Shown here: positions 1-12,454 of the stretch, in pieces | Position numbering within the stretch: position 1 is the stretch's first letter | How the letters are laid out: each line of letters begins with the position of its first letter | DNA from: Oryzihumus sp036391795 | GTDB lineage: Bacteria > Actinomycetota > Actinomycetes > Actinomycetales > Dermatophilaceae | Assembly (NCBI RefSeq): GCF_036391795.1 | Contig: NZ_DASVZH010000083.1 | Span: forward strand, 1 to 50,561 | Reading direction: 5' to 3' | DNA length: 50,561 nt | Translations under genes and position numbers: made by a program | The notes under the pieces: generated by a model | Databases searched by the model: none | What the model was told of the DNA's origin: nothing | The model's input: only the letters and a program-made list of their open reading frames with translations

Positions 1-852
1 CGAGCACCTCGCGGCTGCTGCTGGCCAGGACGTTGCCCAGCGCGCCGCCGAACACGGCGCGCAGGCTCTCGGCGGTGCCGCCCTGGGCGCCCACGCCGGG
101 GGCCAGCAGCGGCGCGTTGGCCGCAGCCAGGTCGAGGGCCAGCTCCTGCACCGCCGCGCCCACGGTGGCGCCGACGACCAGGCCGACGCTGCCCAGCGGG
201 TCGGCCCCGGCGTTGTCGGCGGTGACCCCGTCGACGACCCGGCCGGCGACGCTGCGCCGGTCCAGCATCGCGTGCTGGACGCTCGCGCCCTCGGGGTTGG
301 AGGTGAGCGCCAGGACGAACACGCCCCGGCCCGTGGCGGCCGCCTGGTCCAGGGCAGGGCGCAGCGACTCGTAGCCCAGGAACGGGCTCAGCGTCACGGC
401 GTCGGCCCGCAGCGGGCTGTCCTCGCCGAGGTAGGCCCGGGCGTAGGCGGCCATGGTCGAGCCGATGTCGCCGCGCTTGGCGTCCAGCAACGACAGGGTC
501 CCGGCCTCGCGCAGGTCGGCGAGGGTGCGCTCGAGCACCGCGACGCCGGCCGAGCCGAACCGCTCGAAGAACGCCGACTGCGGCTTGACGCAGGCCACCC
601 GGCCGGCGAACGCCTCGACGCAGGTGGCGGCGAAGCGCTCCAGCCCGGCGAGGGTGGCCGGCAGGCCCCACGCGGCGAGGAGGGCGTCGTGCGGGTCGAT
701 CCCCACGCACAGCGGCCCGTGGGCGTCCATCGCGGCCCGCAACCGCGCCCCGAAGGGCGTCGGCGCCGGCGCGCGCCCGGCCTCCGGCACCAGCCGGGCC
801 GCGGGGAGGTCGGCGGCCACCTCGGCGGCCGCCTCCGCTCCCCCGCCGCAGA

Positions 853-856
<4 letters not shown>
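1..856 (-). CDS. pyrF: Orotidine 5'-phosphate decarboxylase, 3' end cut by window
   Basis: Decarboxylates OMP to UMP, the last step of de novo pyrimidine synthesis. About 285 codons are visible and the stop lies outside the window. The translated strand carries GIDPH near the N terminus, the catalytic-lysine block DAKRGDIGST and a later LALTSNPEG stretch, as in the type 2 (mycobacterial) PyrF family. A GTG at 856 overlaps the carB stop as GTGA, matching the coupling used throughout this operon. That start puts about 33 Ala-rich residues ahead of the FGARL block where relatives usually begin, so GTG codons at 820 or 790 are alternatives. Function is secure; the start is not. Confidence 0.9.
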
Positions 857-4166
<3,310 letters not shown>

Positions 4167-4167
<1 letters not shown>

Positions 4168-5411
4168 CAGGCGCCGGCCTCCTTGGTCGCATTCGTGTCT
4201 TCGGTCGCGCTTCTCGAGGCTCCGGGCCTCGCTCCTTCGTCGCTCGGGTCCTCGCCGTGTCGTCGCCGCTCCATGAGCGAGACGAAGCGGTCGAACAGGT
4301 AGCCGGCGTCGTGCGGGCCGGCCGCCGCCTCGGGGTGGTACTGCACCGAGTAGGCCGGCAGGTCCAGGCACTCCAGGCCCTCGACGACGTCGTCGTTGAG
4401 GCAGACGTGGGAGACCCGCACCCGCCCGTATGCCGGGTTGCCGGGGGCGGTGACCTCACCCTCCAGCGGTGCGTCCACGGCGAAGCCGGGGTTGTGCGCG
4501 GTGACCTCGACCTTTCCGGTGGTGCGGTCGATGACCGGCTGGTTGATCCCGCGGTGGCCGTACTTGAGCTTGTAGGTGCCGAAGCCGAGGGCCCGGCCGA
4601 GCAGCTGGTTGCCGAAGCAGATGCCGAAGAACGGGATCCGTGCGTCGAGGACCTGCCGCAGCAGGGTGACCTCGTGCTCGGCGCTCGCCGGGTCGCCGGG
4701 CCCGTTCGAGAAGAAGACGCCGTCCGGGGACAGCGCCGTCACCTGCTCGAACGTGGCCGTGGCCGGCAGCACGTGCACCTCGATGCCCTGCTGCGCCATG
4801 AGCGCCGGCGTCATCGCCTTGATGCCGAGGTCGAGGGCCGCGACGGTGAACCGCTTCTCCCCCACCGCCGGCACGACGTAGGGCTCGGGGGTGGTGACCT
4901 CGCCGGCGAGGGCCGCGCCGCTCATCTGCGGGGCGGTCCGGACGCGGTCGAGCAGCCGGTCCTGCGGCTCGCGGGCGGCGGCGCCGGAGAAGACCCCGAC
5001 CCGCATCGCGCCGCGCTCGCGCAGGTGGCGGGTCAGGGCACGGGTGTCGATGCCGCTGATGCCGACGACGCCCTGCGCGGCGAGCTCGTCCTCGAGGGTG
5101 CGCTGCGAGCGCCAGCTCGACGGGCGCACCGCGGGGTCGCGCACCACGTAGCCGGCGACCCAGATGCGCCGGGACTCGGGGTCCTCGTCGTTGACGCCGG
5201 TGTTGCCGACGTGCGGGGCGGTCATGACGACCACCTGCCGGTGGTAGCTGGGGTCGGTGAGCGTCTCCTGGTAGCCGGTCATGCCGGTGGAGAAGACCGC
5301 CTCGCCGACGGTCTCGCCCACCGCACCGTAGGCGTCGCCGCAGAAGGCTCGCCCGTCCTCCAGGACGAGGATCGCGGGCTCACGCTCGAGCAGGCCGGGA
5401 TGGGCGTTCAC
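4167..5411 (-). CDS. carA: Carbamoyl-phosphate synthase small (glutaminase) subunit
   Basis: Hydrolyses glutamine and passes ammonia to CarB. It has 414 residues. The N-terminal CPSase domain includes GETVGEAVFSTGMTGYQE. The C-terminal class I glutamine amidotransferase domain has the nucleophile-cysteine motif GICFGNQLLGRALG and the His/Glu pair in YHPEAAAGP. The GTG at 5411 overlaps the upstream stop (GTGA). After the FDRFVSLM block that normally closes the protein there is a polar tail of about 30 residues (RRHGEDPSDEGARP and on), probably disordered and of unknown role. Confidence 0.96.
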
Positions 5412-6040
5412 AGGTCTCCGTCCTCGATCAGCCGGTTCACGGCCTCGATCAGCGCGTCGGTGTCGGTCTTGAAGCGGGGCAGGAACCCCGTGTCGTAGAT
5501 CTGGCCGTCGGGGGCTCGCCAGGAGACCACGACGAGGCGGTTCTGCCCGACGAACTTGCCGGCCATGCCGCGGTCGAGGCGCACCGAGGTGACGGTGTGC
5601 CGCTCGACGTGCACCGGCACCGCGCCCTGGCGCTCCCAGCGCACCCCGGCGCCGTCGACGACCATCGTCGCCTCGGACTTCGCGCCCAGTCCGGCCGCGT
5701 TGACCCGCTCGAGGCGGGAGACGGCGATGGTGGTGCTGACGTAGGTGCCCTCGGCGCGGGCCCAGTCGTCGATGGCCATGGGCAGCTCGAACTGACCGGT
5801 CTCCTCCAGGGACATCAACGTCGGCGCGTCGTCCTGCGCCGGCGCGACGACCACGGGGATCTCCCCCGTCGCGTCGCGCGGGACCGGGTCGGCGCGGTAG
5901 GTGGCCACCGGGGTCCCGGTCGCGGCGGCGACCGCGGCGGACTGGTGACGGCGCGCGCGGCGCAGCCACCCGAGGTACATCAGGGCGTAGACCACCCCGA
6001 GGACGATCAGCAGCACCCCCACTGCCTGCAGGCGGGTCAT
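5408..6040 (-). CDS. Conserved membrane-anchored protein of the pyr operon, function unknown
   Basis: 210 residues. The N terminus (about residues 5-24, GVLLIVLGVVYALMYLGW) is one hydrophobic helix followed by Arg-rich residues, so the rest should face the cytoplasm. The soluble part (about 80-210) is beta-rich, with VERHTVTSVRLDRGMAGKFV and LVVVSWRAPDGQIYDTGF, and looks like a PH-like fold. I do not recognise a catalytic motif. The start overlaps the pyrC stop (ATGA) and its stop overlaps the carA start (GTGA), so it is made with the pathway enzymes. A gene of this kind sits between pyrC and carA in many actinobacteria; its job is not established. Confidence 0.85.
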   Translation of the reverse strand: MTRLQAVGVLLIVLGVVYALMYLGWLRRARRHQSAAVAAATGTPVATYRADPVPRDATGEIPVVVAPAQDDAPTLMSLEETGQFELPMAIDDWARAEGTYVSTTIAVSRLERVNAAGLGAKSEATMVVDGAGVRWERQGAVPVHVERHTVTSVRLDRGMAGKFVGQNRLVVVSWRAPDGQIYDTGFLPRFKTDTDALIEAVNRLIEDGDL

Positions 6041-7319
6041 GCCAGGGCTCCCTTCAGCACCGTGGGACGGCCCCGCAGCACCGTGGCGTGGACCGCACCG
6101 GTGAGGGTGTGGCCGTGCCAGGGGTTGTTGCGGGACAGCGAGTGGGACGCCTGCCGGTCGATGGTGACCGTGGCGTCGGGGTCGACAAGGGTGAGGTTGG
6201 CCGGCTCGCCGACGGCGAGGGGGCGGCCGTGGCCGGACAGTCCGGCGATCCGGGCCGGGTTGACCGACATGACGCGGGCGACCCCGGCCCAGTCCAGCCG
6301 GCCGGAGCCGACCATGACGTCGCTGACGACGGACAGGGCGGTCTCCAGGCCGAGCATCCCGAACGCGGCGTCGACGAAGGCGTGCTCCTTGTCGTGCCGG
6401 GCGTGCGGCGCGTGGTCGGTGGCGACCGCGTCGATGGTGCCGTCGGCGAGCGCCTCGCGCAGGGCCTCGACGTCCTCGGCCGGGCGCAGCGGCGGGTTGA
6501 CCTTGAACGTCGGGTCGTAGCCGGCGAGCAGGTCGGTGGTCAGCACCAGGTGGTGCGGGGTGACCTCGGCGGTCACCGCGATGCCCTGCGCCCTGGCCCA
6601 GCGCAGCACCTCGACGGTGCCGGCGGTGGAGGCGTGGGCGACGTGGACGCGCGAGCCGGTGTGCCGGGCCAGCATGACGTCGCGCGCGACGATGCTCTCC
6701 TCGGCGACCGAGGGCCAGCCGGGCAGCCCGAGCCGGCCGGAGAGCTCGCCCTCGTGGCAGCAGGCGTCCGGGCCGGCCAGGCGCGGGTCCTGGGAGTGCT
6801 GGGACACGACGCCGCCGAAGGCCTTGACGTACTCCAGGGCGCGGCGCATCACGCGGGCGTCGGCGACGCAGCGGCCGTCGTCGGAGAAGACGCGCACCCG
6901 GGCCCGGCTGCGCGCCATGAGGCCGAGCTCGGCGAGCTCCTCGCCGGCCAGCGCCTTGGTGACGGCGCCCACCGGCTGCACGTCGACCAGGCCGGCCCGC
7001 TGCCCCAGCTCGGCGACCCGCTCGGCCGCCTCGGCGGTGTCGGTGACCGGCGAGGTGTTGGCCATGGCGAGCACCGCGGTGTAGCCGCCGACCGCCGCCG
7101 CGGCCGAGCCGCTGGCGATGGTCTCGGCGTCCTCGCGGCCGGGCTCGCGCAGGTGGGTGTGCAGGTCGACCAGCCCGGGCAGGGCGACCAGGCCGTCGGC
7201 ATCGATGACCTCGGCGTCGGCGGGCGCGCTGACCGTGCCGGCCTCGACGATGACGCCGTCCCGGACGAGCAGGTCGCCGGCGCCGGCACCGGCGAGGTCG
7301 GCGCCCTTGATCAGCAGGC

Positions 7320-7323
<4 letters not shown>
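6037..7323 (-). CDS. pyrC: Dihydroorotase (class I)
   Basis: Cyclises carbamoyl-aspartate to dihydroorotate. It has 428 residues. The metal-binding HTHLREPG motif follows the strand GLVALPGLVDL near residue 55; NTSPVTD and the late ATDHAPHA segment with the catalytic Asp are present, as expected for amidohydrolase-type dihydroorotases. The GTG start at 7323 overlaps the pyrB stop (GTGA). The stop at 6037 overlaps the ATG of the following membrane gene (ATGA). Confidence 0.96.
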
Positions 7324-8266
<943 letters not shown>

Positions 8267-8270
<4 letters not shown>

Positions 8271-8854
8271 CGACGCTCCCCTCCACTGATCAGGACCTCG
8301 TCCACGCCGTCGTGCTCGGCCAGGCGCACGCTGACCCGCTCGCTGCTGGAGGTCGGCAGGTTCTTGCCCACGAAGTCGGCGCGGATCGGCAGGTCGCGGT
8401 GCCCGCGGTCGACCAGCACCGCGAGGCGCACGGCCTGCGGCCGGCCCAGGTCGGACAGGGCGTCCAGGGCGGCCCGGACGGTGCGCCCGGAGAAGAGCAC
8501 GTCGTCGACGAGCACCACGGTCCGCCCGTCGATGCCGGGTGCCGGGATGTCGGTGTGCTCCACCGCGCGGGTGGGGTTGCGACGCAGGTCGTCGCGGTAC
8601 ATCGTCACGTCGAGCCCGCCGACGGGGACCTCGCGCCCCTCGACCTCGGCCATGACCTTCACGAGGCGGCGGGCCAGGGCCACGCCACGGGTGGGGATGC
8701 CGAGCACGACGAGGGACTGCGCGCCCTTGTTCCGCTCGAGGATCTCGTGGGCGATGCGGCGCAGGGCCCGCGAGACGTCGGCCTCGCTCATCACCACTCG
8801 GGGAGCGGCGTCCGTGGACGCGGCCTGCGGGGGTACGTCAGAGTCAGGACGCAT
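8267..8854 (-). CDS. pyrR: Bifunctional pyr operon RNA-binding regulator / uracil phosphoribosyltransferase
   Basis: PyrR binds pyr mRNA when UMP is abundant and lowers expression of its operon; family members also show uracil phosphoribosyltransferase activity. It has 195 residues. The PRPP loop is VVLVDDVLFSGRTVRAAL, and the family features ARRLVKVMAEVEG and VDRGHRDLPIRADFVGKN are clear. The N-terminal 30 residues are polar and variable. ATG 8854 is chosen because the Shine-Dalgarno AAGGAGG lies about 11 bases upstream, directly after a PyrR-type hairpin. First gene of the pyr operon. Confidence 0.95.
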
Positions 8855-8864
8855 CAGCGTCAGG

Positions 8865-8891
8865 ACCTCCTTCCCCGCCTCACGGGACGGG
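8865..8891 (-). promoter_or_regulatory. PyrR-binding RNA hairpin abutting the pyrR Shine-Dalgarno
   Basis: On the minus strand CCCGUC-CCGUGA-GGCGGG (8891 to 8874) forms a 6-bp stem with a hexaloop. It matches the known PyrR-binding consensus UCCNGNGAGGY base for base (UCCCGUGAGGC). The Shine-Dalgarno AAGGAGG starts two bases after the stem. No attenuator terminator is visible before pyrR, so the layout fits translational blocking, as described for mycobacterial PyrR. Confidence 0.8.
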
Positions 8892-8987
8892 TCGTTAAAG
8901 GATGTCGGTCGCCGCACAGCGTACCGTCCCCCCGCCACCCGGACCGACGCGGGGCGCCGACACAGGAGGACCGGCATGTCCCGGCGG

Positions 8988-8993
8988 TAGGGT
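8988..8993 (+). promoter_or_regulatory. -10 box placing the bldD mRNA start on its GTG
   Basis: TAGGGT (TANNNT) is followed by exactly 7 bases and then the GTG at 9001. This is the spacing of a leaderless transcript; no Shine-Dalgarno precedes that GTG in a useful position. Confidence 0.55.
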
Positions 8994-9000
8994 CGGCGAC

Positions 9001-9489
9001 GTGGCGTCGGACTTCGCGCGGGTGCTGGGGGCACGGCTGCGGTCGGTGCGCACCCAGCAGGGCTTGTCCCTGCAGGCCGTCCAGGACCGCTCCGGGGGCC
9101 GGTTCAAGGCGGTCGTCGTGGGCTCCTGGGAGCGCGGCGACCGTGCGGTGACGGTCGAGCGGCTGGCCGAGCTGGCCCGGTTCTACGGGGTGACCGTCGC
9201 GGCCCTGCTCCCCGACGGCGGCGGGGTGCCCGGAGCGGTGCCGGACGCGGCATACGGGCTGGACCTGCGCGCCCTGGCGCGCCTGCAGGGCGCGCCGACG
9301 CTGGCGCTGGAGCGGTATGCCGCGACGCTGCGCTCCCAGCGCGGGGAGGACTCCCCCGAGCTGCCGCTGACCGAGGAGGACCTGCGCGCGCTGGCCTCGA
9401 TCCACCAGGTCGACACTGCGGGGATGCTGCAGATGCTGAGAGGCTGGGGCGTCCTGGTGGACACCCCAGCCTCCCGGGTCAGCAGCTGA
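9001..9489 (+). CDS. bldD: BldD-type XRE family transcriptional regulator
   Basis: 162 residues from the leaderless GTG at 9001. The N-terminal helix-turn-helix (about 5-70) reads ARVLGARLRSVRTQQGLSL followed by VVGSWERGDRAVTVERLAELARFYGV, diagnostic of BldD. The C-terminal domain is conserved (LERYAATL, DLRALASIHQV, GWGVL). In Streptomyces this domain binds c-di-GMP through RxD-x8-RxxD. Here the equivalent stretch is RGE, seven residues, then TEED, so the key Asp is Glu and the second Arg is Thr. DNA binding should be retained; c-di-GMP control is doubtful. Position between pyrR (divergent) and nusB (convergent) matches the Streptomyces arrangement. Confidence 0.9.
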   Translation: MASDFARVLGARLRSVRTQQGLSLQAVQDRSGGRFKAVVVGSWERGDRAVTVERLAELARFYGVTVAALLPDGGGVPGAVPDAAYGLDLRALARLQGAPTLALERYAATLRSQRGEDSPELPLTEEDLRALASIHQVDTAGMLQMLRGWGVLVDTPASRVSS

Positions 9490-9499
9490 GCCGGCTCAG
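9486..9499. terminator. 14-bp perfect palindrome across two convergent stop codons
   Basis: CTGAGCCGGCTCAG contains the TGA of bldD (9487-9489) and the TCA that encodes the nusB stop (9496-9498). As RNA it gives only a short stem of about 5 bp on either strand and has no T tract, so any terminator role is weak. The two genes are separated by six bases. Confidence 0.35.
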
Positions 9500-9909
9500 A
9501 CCAGCGTCGGCTTGACCTCCGCGATCCGCGCGAGCAGCCCGTTGACGAACGTCGGCGAGTCGTCGGTGGACAGGCTCTTCGCCAGCGCGACCGCCTCGGA
9601 GATCGCCACCGCGTCGGGCACGTCGTCGGCGTAGAGCACCTCGAACGCGCCGATCCGCAGGATGGCCCGGTCGACCGCGGGCATCCGCTCGATCGTCCAG
9701 CCCTGGCTGTAGGTCGAGAGCAGCTCGTTGATCGAGGTCCACTTGCGCACCACGCCCTGCACGAGCTCGACGGTGTACTCGTTCAGCGGCGCCTCGGTGC
9801 CGGGGCGCGCGAGGCGCTCGGCGAGCAGGGACTCGACGTTCAGCCCGCGCTGCTCGGCCTCGAAGAGGATGTCGAGGGCGCGCTTGCGGGCCTTGCTGCG
9901 GGCGGACAT
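9496..9909 (-). CDS. nusB: Transcription antitermination factor NusB
   Basis: RNA-binding factor that works with NusE/S10 in rRNA antitermination. It has 137 residues. The all-helical family pattern is visible: ARKRALDILFEAEQRG at the N terminus, VELVQGVV, then MPAVDRAILRIGAFEVLY and DSPTFVNGLLARIA. It follows efp with a 48-base gap, the normal actinobacterial pairing. No good Shine-Dalgarno is seen before ATG 9909, so it may depend on readthrough from efp. Confidence 0.95.
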   Translation of the reverse strand: MSARSKARKRALDILFEAEQRGLNVESLLAERLARPGTEAPLNEYTVELVQGVVRKWTSINELLSTYSQGWTIERMPAVDRAILRIGAFEVLYADDVPDAVAISEAVALAKSLSTDDSPTFVNGLLARIAEVKPTLV

Positions 9910-9957
9910 CAGGGGGCTGCTTTCGGTGGTGCGGTCAGGGCCGGTCGGGTGCGGGCG

Positions 9958-10518
9958 TCAGTTGACGCGGCCGAGGTAGGACCCGTCGCGGGTGTCCACC
10001 TTGACCTTGGTGCCGGTCTCGAGGAAGAGCGGGACGGCGATCTGCGCGCCGGTCTCCAGGGTGGCCGGCTTGGTGCCACCGGTGGAGCGGTCACCCTGCA
10101 GGCCCGGCTCGGTGTAGGTGATCTCCAGCACCACGGAGGCCGGCAGCTCCACGTAGAGCGGCACGCCGTCGTGGGTGGCGACGATCGCCTCCTGGTTCTC
10201 CAGCATGAAGTCGGCCGACTTGCCCACGACGTCCTCGGAGACGTGGATCTGGTCGTAGGTCGAGCCGTCCATGAAGACGAAGTCGCTGCCGTCCTTGTAC
10301 AGGTACTGCATGTCGCGCTTGTCGACGTTGGCGGTCTCGACCTTGGTGCCGGCGTTGAACGTCTTGTCGACGACCTTGCCGGAGAGCACGGCCTTGAGCT
10401 TGGTGCGCACGAAGGCCGGGCCCTTGCCCGGCTTGACGTGCTGGAACTCCACGACGGACCACAGCTGTCCGTCGATGTTGAGCACCATGCCGTTCTTGAG
10501 GTCGTTGGTCGAAGCCAC
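9958..10518 (-). CDS. efp: Translation elongation factor P
   Basis: Relieves ribosome stalling at polyproline. It has 186 residues and three beta-barrel domains. The loop that reaches the peptidyl-transferase centre is KPGKGPAFVR, with Lys at the tip; this PGKGP form is the one associated with unmodified EF-P in actinobacteria, and no epmA/epmB-like gene is present here. The C-terminal block TGAQIAVPLFLETGTKVKVDTRDGSY is typical. GTG start at 10518 with a weak purine run (AAAGAGA) upstream. Transcribed towards nusB. Confidence 0.97.
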   Translation of the reverse strand: MASTNDLKNGMVLNIDGQLWSVVEFQHVKPGKGPAFVRTKLKAVLSGKVVDKTFNAGTKVETANVDKRDMQYLYKDGSDFVFMDGSTYDQIHVSEDVVGKSADFMLENQEAIVATHDGVPLYVELPASVVLEITYTEPGLQGDRSTGGTKPATLETGAQIAVPLFLETGTKVKVDTRDGSYLGRVN

Positions 10519-10603
10519 GCGCGGTTCTCTTTCGTATGACGGGCCGCCGGGTGCGCGGGTCAGCGCAGGCGGGCGCCCGTGAGGTCAGGTCGGGATCCCG
10601 GCC

Positions 10604-10609
10604 AGTCTA
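10604..10609 (-). promoter_or_regulatory. Candidate -10 box for efp-nusB
   Basis: TAGACT on the minus strand, about 85 bases before the efp start, in the only gap able to carry an efp promoter. No convincing -35 was found. The gap 10519-10682 shows no other feature. Confidence 0.4.
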
Positions 10610-10682
10610 GCGGGCACGGGGGCACCGGCCCGCACGCGGCGGCGGCCGGGGACCGCCTCCCGCGGCTTCTCGGAGCCGTTCG

Positions 10683-11414
10683 TCAGGGCTGTCCGGCGGG
10701 ACGCAGCAGCACTTCGTGGATCGCGAGGCGCTTGGGGCGGCTGAGGATGAAGGCGATGACCTCGGCGACGTCGTCGGCGGTGACCTCGGCCCGGCCGTAG
10801 AGCTGCTCGACACCCCGCCGAGTCTCCTCGTGGGTGATGTGCTGCGGCAGCTCGGTCGCCACCACACCGGGCTCGATGAGGGTGACGCGGACGTCGGGCA
10901 GCAGCTCCTGGCGCAGGGACTCCGACCAGCCGTTGAGTCCCCACTTCGTCGCGGCGTAGACGCCGTTGCCGGCTCGCGCGGTGCGGCCGGCGACGGAGGA
11001 GATGTTGACGATGTCTCCGCCGCCGTCCGTGAGCTGGTCCAGGAAGACCTCGGTGGCGGTGATCGCGCCGAGGAGGTTGACCTCGACCATCTGCCGGTAG
11101 TCGTCACGCAGGTCGGAGGCGAAGGGGCCGAGCAGCATCACGCCCGCGTTGTTGACGAGGACGTCGGCACGGCCCAGCTCCTGTCGGACGCGCTGCCCCG
11201 CCGCGACGATGCTGGTGCGGTCGGTGACGTCGGCCTCGATGGCGATGGCCCGGTCGCCCAGCTCGTCGGCGATGGCGGTGACGCGGTCGAGGCGGCGGGC
11301 GAGGAGGGCGACGCGGTAGCCGCCTGCTGCGAGGGCCCGGGCGGTGGCTTCGCCGATGCCGGAGGACGCGCCGGTGATGACGGCGACCCGTGGGTGGTCG
11401 TGGGTGCTGGTCAT
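10683..11414 (-). CDS. Short-chain dehydrogenase/reductase
   Basis: 243 residues, a classical NAD(P)-dependent SDR acting on an unknown alcohol or ketone. The Rossmann motif is TGASSGIGEATARAL (about residues 14-28), followed by NNAGV, the catalytic Ser in VNISSVAG and the YAATK pair of catalytic Tyr and Lys. ATG 11414 has a GAGGGA ribosome binding site. It lies 47 bases downstream of the aldo-keto reductase and is probably co-transcribed with it. The gene is not part of the conserved efp-aro neighbourhood. Confidence 0.9.
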   Translation of the reverse strand: MTSTHDHPRVAVITGASSGIGEATARALAAGGYRVALLARRLDRVTAIADELGDRAIAIEADVTDRTSIVAAGQRVRQELGRADVLVNNAGVMLLGPFASDLRDDYRQMVEVNLLGAITATEVFLDQLTDGGGDIVNISSVAGRTARAGNGVYAATKWGLNGWSESLRQELLPDVRVTLIEPGVVATELPQHITHEETRRGVEQLYGRAEVTADDVAEVIAFILSRPKRLAIHEVLLRPAGQP

Positions 11415-11461
11415 GGTCCCTCGTTCCGGTGGTGGGGCGTTCGTGGTGCGGTCACGGGCGT

Positions 11462-12340
11462 TCAGGCCTCGGGGATCGGACGGCCGAACCGCTCCAGGGT
11501 GATGTCGGCCGGCTCCGGGCCGCCGCGACGACCAGTGTCGAGACCGTCCACCGCGGCCAGCTCGTCCTCGTCCAGCTCGAAGTCGAAGACGTCGAAGTTC
11601 TCCGCGATGCGGTGTGGCCTGGTCGACTTCGGGATGACCGAGCGGCCCTGCTGCAGGTGCCAGCGCAGCATCACCTGCGCAGCCGACTTGCCGTGTGCTT
11701 CGGCGATCCTGCCGATCACCGGGTCCTCGAGCGTGCTGCCGTGGCTGCCGTCGCGGTAGAAGGTGATGCCACCGATGGGCGACCACGCCTGGGTCAGGAT
11801 GCCGCGCTCGACGCCGAACGCCTGGACCTCACGCTGCTGGAAGTAGGGGTGGACCTCGATCTGGTTGACCGCCGGCACGACCGTCGAGGCGTCCAGCAGC
11901 GCGGTGAGGTGGTCGACCATGAAGTTGCTGACCCCGATGGCCCGCACTGTGCCCTCGCCGAGCAGGGTCTCGAGCGCGCGGTACGCCTCGAGGGTCCTGT
12001 CGAACTCCGAGGGGAGGGCCTGGTGCAGGATCAGCAGGTCGATCTGCTCGACGCCGAGCTTGGCCGCGCTCTTGTCGAAGCCGTGCAGCGTCTGGTCGTA
12101 GCCGTAGTCGCTGATCCAGATCTTCGTCTCGATGAAGACGTCGTCGCGGGCCAGTCCGGAGGCGTGGATGGCCTCGCCGACCTCGCGCTCGTTGCCGTAT
12201 GCCGCGGCGGTGTCGATGTGGCGGTAGCCGGTGCGCAGTGCCGCTTCCACGGCTGCCCGGGTCTCGTCCGGCGGGGTCTGGAACACCCCCAGCCCGAGGG
12301 CGGGCATCGCGATGTCGTTGTTCAGGGTGAGCGTGTCCAT
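11462..12340 (-). CDS. Aldo/keto reductase
   Basis: 292 residues, an NADPH-dependent carbonyl reductase with TIM-barrel fold. The catalytic tetrad is readable: Asp and Tyr in DTAAAYGNE, Lys in ETKIW and His in LILHQAL. The C-terminal NADPH-binding element SVIPKSTRPHRIAEN is intact. ATG 12340 lies 7 bases after TACGGT, suggesting a leaderless mRNA. Substrate unknown; the family relates to 2,5-diketo-gluconate reductases. Confidence 0.92.
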   Translation of the reverse strand: MDTLTLNNDIAMPALGLGVFQTPPDETRAAVEAALRTGYRHIDTAAAYGNEREVGEAIHASGLARDDVFIETKIWISDYGYDQTLHGFDKSAAKLGVEQIDLLILHQALPSEFDRTLEAYRALETLLGEGTVRAIGVSNFMVDHLTALLDASTVVPAVNQIEVHPYFQQREVQAFGVERGILTQAWSPIGGITFYRDGSHGSTLEDPVIGRIAEAHGKSAAQVMLRWHLQQGRSVIPKSTRPHRIAENFDVFDFELDEDELAAVDGLDTGRRGGPEPADITLERFGRPIPEA

Positions 12341-12347
12341 GGGATCG

Positions 12348-12353
12348 ACCGTA
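12348..12353 (-). promoter_or_regulatory. -10 box for a leaderless aldo/keto reductase mRNA
   Basis: TACGGT on the minus strand, 7 bases, then ATG at 12340. No Shine-Dalgarno precedes the ATG. Confidence 0.5.
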
Positions 12354-12454
12354 GGCACCGGGTGCGGTCCCTGGGAGGCCCTGTCGCTACCCCTCTCGTC
12401 ACGCACCGCGTCCGGGCGGTGGGTGCCACGTGGTGGGACGCCGTCCGGACCGTC

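Noticed and set aside
8964..8990. AGGAGG followed by ATG TCC CGG CGG TAG, a four-codon mini-ORF just before bldD.
   Set aside because: It has a good ribosome binding site but is too short to judge, and the leaderless bldD signal overlaps its stop. No evidence of a leader-peptide function.
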